Source: an uncultured Dysosmobacter sp.
Lineage (GTDB): Bacteria; Bacillota; Clostridia; Oscillospirales; Oscillospiraceae
Length of the DNA: 6,361 nucleotides
Reading direction: 5' to 3'
Assembly (NCBI GenBank): GCA_934597465.1
Contig: CAKTSC010000083.1
Coordinates: forward strand, 1-6,361
In this document: one piece after another, positions 4,977-6,361 of the stretch
Layout of the letters: each line of letters starts with the position of its first letter
How positions within the stretch are numbered: the stretch's first letter is position 1
The notes under the pieces: generated by a model
What the model saw: only the letters and a program-made list of their open reading frames with translations
Told to the model about the DNA's origin: nothing
Databases searched by the model: none
Made by a program: the position numbers and the translations under genes

Positions 4977-5846
4977 TCAGCCCCCGAAGAAATTTTTGAT
5001 GGCGGTGAGGGTCTCCCCCTCCGCCCGGGAGAGGCAGAGGAAGTCCCCCGCCCGGCCGTAGACCCGGTAGGTGCCGTCTCGCAGGCCCGGGGCGGTGATG
5101 GGATTGCCGCAGAGCACCCGGCGCTCCCGCCCCTCCGTGGGGACGGTGTAGGCGGGGCAGGCGGCGAAAAGGCTGTCCAGGGGCCGGAGCAGGGCCGCGC
5201 CCTTTTCCTGGATGTCCTCCAGCGTCACGGCCTCCGGGAGGGTATAGCCCGCCGCCATGGTGCGGCGCAGGGCGGTCATGGCGCCGCCGCAGCCGAGAGA
5301 TGCGCCGATGTCGTGGCAGAGGGTGCGGAGGTACGTCCCCTTGGAGCAGCGGCAGCGGAGGAGGAAGTCCCCCTCGGCGTTCCGGCCACTCAGCTCCAGC
5401 TCAAAGATGGTGATATTTCGTGGCTTCCGCTCCACCTCCCGGCCCTTCCGGGCCAGGGCGTAGAGCCGCTGGCCGTTGACCTTCACGGCGGAGTACATGG
5501 GGGGGATCTGGGCGATCTCCCCGGTGAAGCGGGGCAGGACGGCCCGGAGGTCGGCCTCCGTCACGGCGGAGGCGTCCCGGGTCTCCAGCACCTCCCCGGT
5601 GATGTCCTGGGTGTCCGTCACCACGCCTAAGCGCAGGGCGGCCAGGTACTCCTTCTCCCCGCTCTCCGCGAAGGAGACGGCTTTCGTGGCCCGGCCCACG
5701 AAGGCCGGCAGCACGCCGGTGGCCATGGGATCCAGCGTCCCGGCGTGGCCCACCCGCTTCTCCCGCAGGATGCCCCGGAGCTTGGCGCAGACGTCCATGC
5801 TCGTCCATCCGGCGGGCTTATCGACGATGAGGATGCCGTCAGGCAT
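4977..5846 (-). CDS. truB: tRNA pseudouridine(55) synthase
   Basis: TruB converts U55 of the T-psi-C loop of almost all elongator tRNAs to pseudouridine and also has tRNA-folding chaperone activity. With 289 residues it has the usual length. The start MPDGILIVDKPAGWTSMDVC is typical. The catalytic Asp is D39 in GHAGTLDPMATGVLP (33-47). Conserved KEY (65-67, Y67), QIPPMYSAVKVNGQRLYALA (113-132) and KGTYLRTLCHDIG (169-181) follow. Residues from about 232 look like a short C-terminal PUA-like region. The ATG at 5846 has AAAGGAG 7 nt upstream (5854-5860). A TTG at 5870 in the same frame, overlapping the nrnA stop, would add eight atypical residues without a spaced Shine-Dalgarno site, so I rejected it. 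The gene lies 20 nt after nrnA and 31 nt before ribF. Confidence 0.97.
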   Translation of the reverse strand: MPDGILIVDKPAGWTSMDVCAKLRGILREKRVGHAGTLDPMATGVLPAFVGRATKAVSFAESGEKEYLAALRLGVVTDTQDITGEVLETRDASAVTEADLRAVLPRFTGEIAQIPPMYSAVKVNGQRLYALARKGREVERKPRNITIFELELSGRNAEGDFLLRCRCSKGTYLRTLCHDIGASLGCGGAMTALRRTMAAGYTLPEAVTLEDIQEKGAALLRPLDSLFAACPAYTVPTEGRERRVLCGNPITAPGLRDGTYRVYGRAGDFLCLSRAEGETLTAIKNFFGG

Positions 5847-5866
5847 GGCGGGGCTCCTTTCCGGTA

Positions 5867-6361
5867 TCAACCTTCAAAATCCGGCACATTGGCGGCGATG
5901 GCGGCAAGGCACCGGCGCTTGACCTCGGGGAGGTCGGCCTGCACGGTGCAGCCCGCCGCCCGGGCGTGGCCGCCGCCGCCCATGGCCCGGCAGACCTCCG
6001 TTGCGTTGACCCGGTCGCCGGTGCGGACGGAGAGCTTCCACTCCCCCTCCCCCAGCTCCCGGAAGGTCACGGCGCAGTCCACCCCCTGGATCTGGGCGCC
6101 CAGGGAGCTCAGCTCCTCGGCGTCGCTCTCCGTGGCCCGGAGGCGCTCCATGAGGGAGCGGGGCACGTAGAGGAAGGCCACCCGCTCCCGGTCAAAGTAT
6201 TCGAGGTTCGTCAGCATGTCCGCCTCCAGGGCCAGGCGCTTGCGGGTCTTGGTGCGGAAGAAGACCTTATTAACAGTCTGATAATCGATGCCGGTCTCCA
6301 TCAGGGCCGCCGCCACGATGTGGGTGTAGGCCGTGGTGTTGGAGAACTGGAAGCCCCCGGT
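5867..6361 (-). CDS. nrnA: DHH-family phosphoesterase, NrnA-type oligoribonuclease / pAp phosphatase (5' end outside window)
   Basis: This is the C-terminal 164 residues of a DHH/DHHA1 phosphoesterase. NrnA-type enzymes use Mn2+ to degrade nanoRNAs (2-5 nt) and to dephosphorylate pAp to AMP, replacing the Orn and CysQ functions in Firmicutes. The visible part begins at the window edge with TGGFQFSNTTAYTHI, the end of the DHH domain typical of this subfamily. The DHHA1 substrate-binding domain follows, with its signature GGGGHARAAG at visible residues 128-137. The catalytic DHH motif itself lies outside the window. A GTG at 6316 inside the frame is not the start, because conserved family sequence continues upstream to the edge. 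Its position directly before truB-ribF, 20 nt from truB, is the classic infB-rbfA-nrnA-truB-ribF arrangement and supports the assignment. Confidence 0.93.
   Translation of the reverse strand, partial: TGGFQFSNTTAYTHIVAAALMETGIDYQTVNKVFFRTKTRKRLALEADMLTNLEYFDRERVAFLYVPRSLMERLRATESDAEELSSLGAQIQGVDCAVTFRELGEGEWKLSVRTGDRVNATEVCRAMGGGGHARAAGCTVQADLPEVKRRCLAAIAANVPDFEG

Noticed and set aside
3755..4999. A 414-codon plus-strand frame antisense to ribF.
   Set aside because: It crosses the bidirectional terminator and lies opposite a complete RibF with all motifs.
5847..5870. TTG start of truB overlapping the nrnA stop.
   Set aside because: The purine-rich sequence abuts the TTG without spacing, the eight added residues are not typical of TruB, and ATG 5846 has a well-placed AAAGGAG.

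Overview
The window comes from a GC-rich, endospore-forming member of the Clostridia, most likely a gut Oscillospiraceae (Oscillibacter, Flavonifractor or Dysosmobacter type). This rests on very high GC at third codon positions, strong AGGAGG-type ribosome binding sites, a spoIID gene, and the Firmicutes-style nrnA-truB-ribF gene order. The genus is an inference. Nearly all genes are chromosomal housekeeping or sporulation genes. I see no insertion sequence, tRNA, rRNA, CRISPR array or phage gene.

Left part (1-2862, all minus strand): the start of an OmpR/PhoB-type response regulator runs off the left edge at 1-404. Upstream of it (490-1605) lies a secreted protein that joins a copper-amine-oxidase-N-like domain to a polysaccharide-deacetylase (NodB) fold that has lost its catalytic residues. 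Next, behind a strong intrinsic terminator, is spoIID (1798-2862), the septal peptidoglycan lytic transglycosylase of engulfment. Both spoIID and the pseudo-deacetylase have SigE-like promoter matches with the same 14-nt spacing, which hints that both may be mother-cell genes.

Middle (2863-3989): a 290-bp divergent intergenic region rich in palindromes separates spoIID from a plus-strand gene. That gene encodes an unrecognised 278-residue multi-pass membrane protein. It has a clear housekeeping-type promoter and possibly a 15-codon upstream ORF whose stop overlaps its start.

Right part (4043-6361, minus strand): nrnA (5' end off the window), truB and ribF form a tight operon with gaps of 20 and 31 nt. 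It is the distal end of the infB-rbfA-nrnA-truB-ribF translation/RNA-metabolism cluster common in Firmicutes. The operon converges on the membrane-protein gene, and a bidirectional stem-loop terminator at 4005-4034 separates them.

The most interesting points are the degenerate deacetylase, the palindrome-embedded SigE-like promoter of spoIID, and the unknown membrane protein with its unusual leader. I found no convincing evidence of an entirely new multi-gene system.
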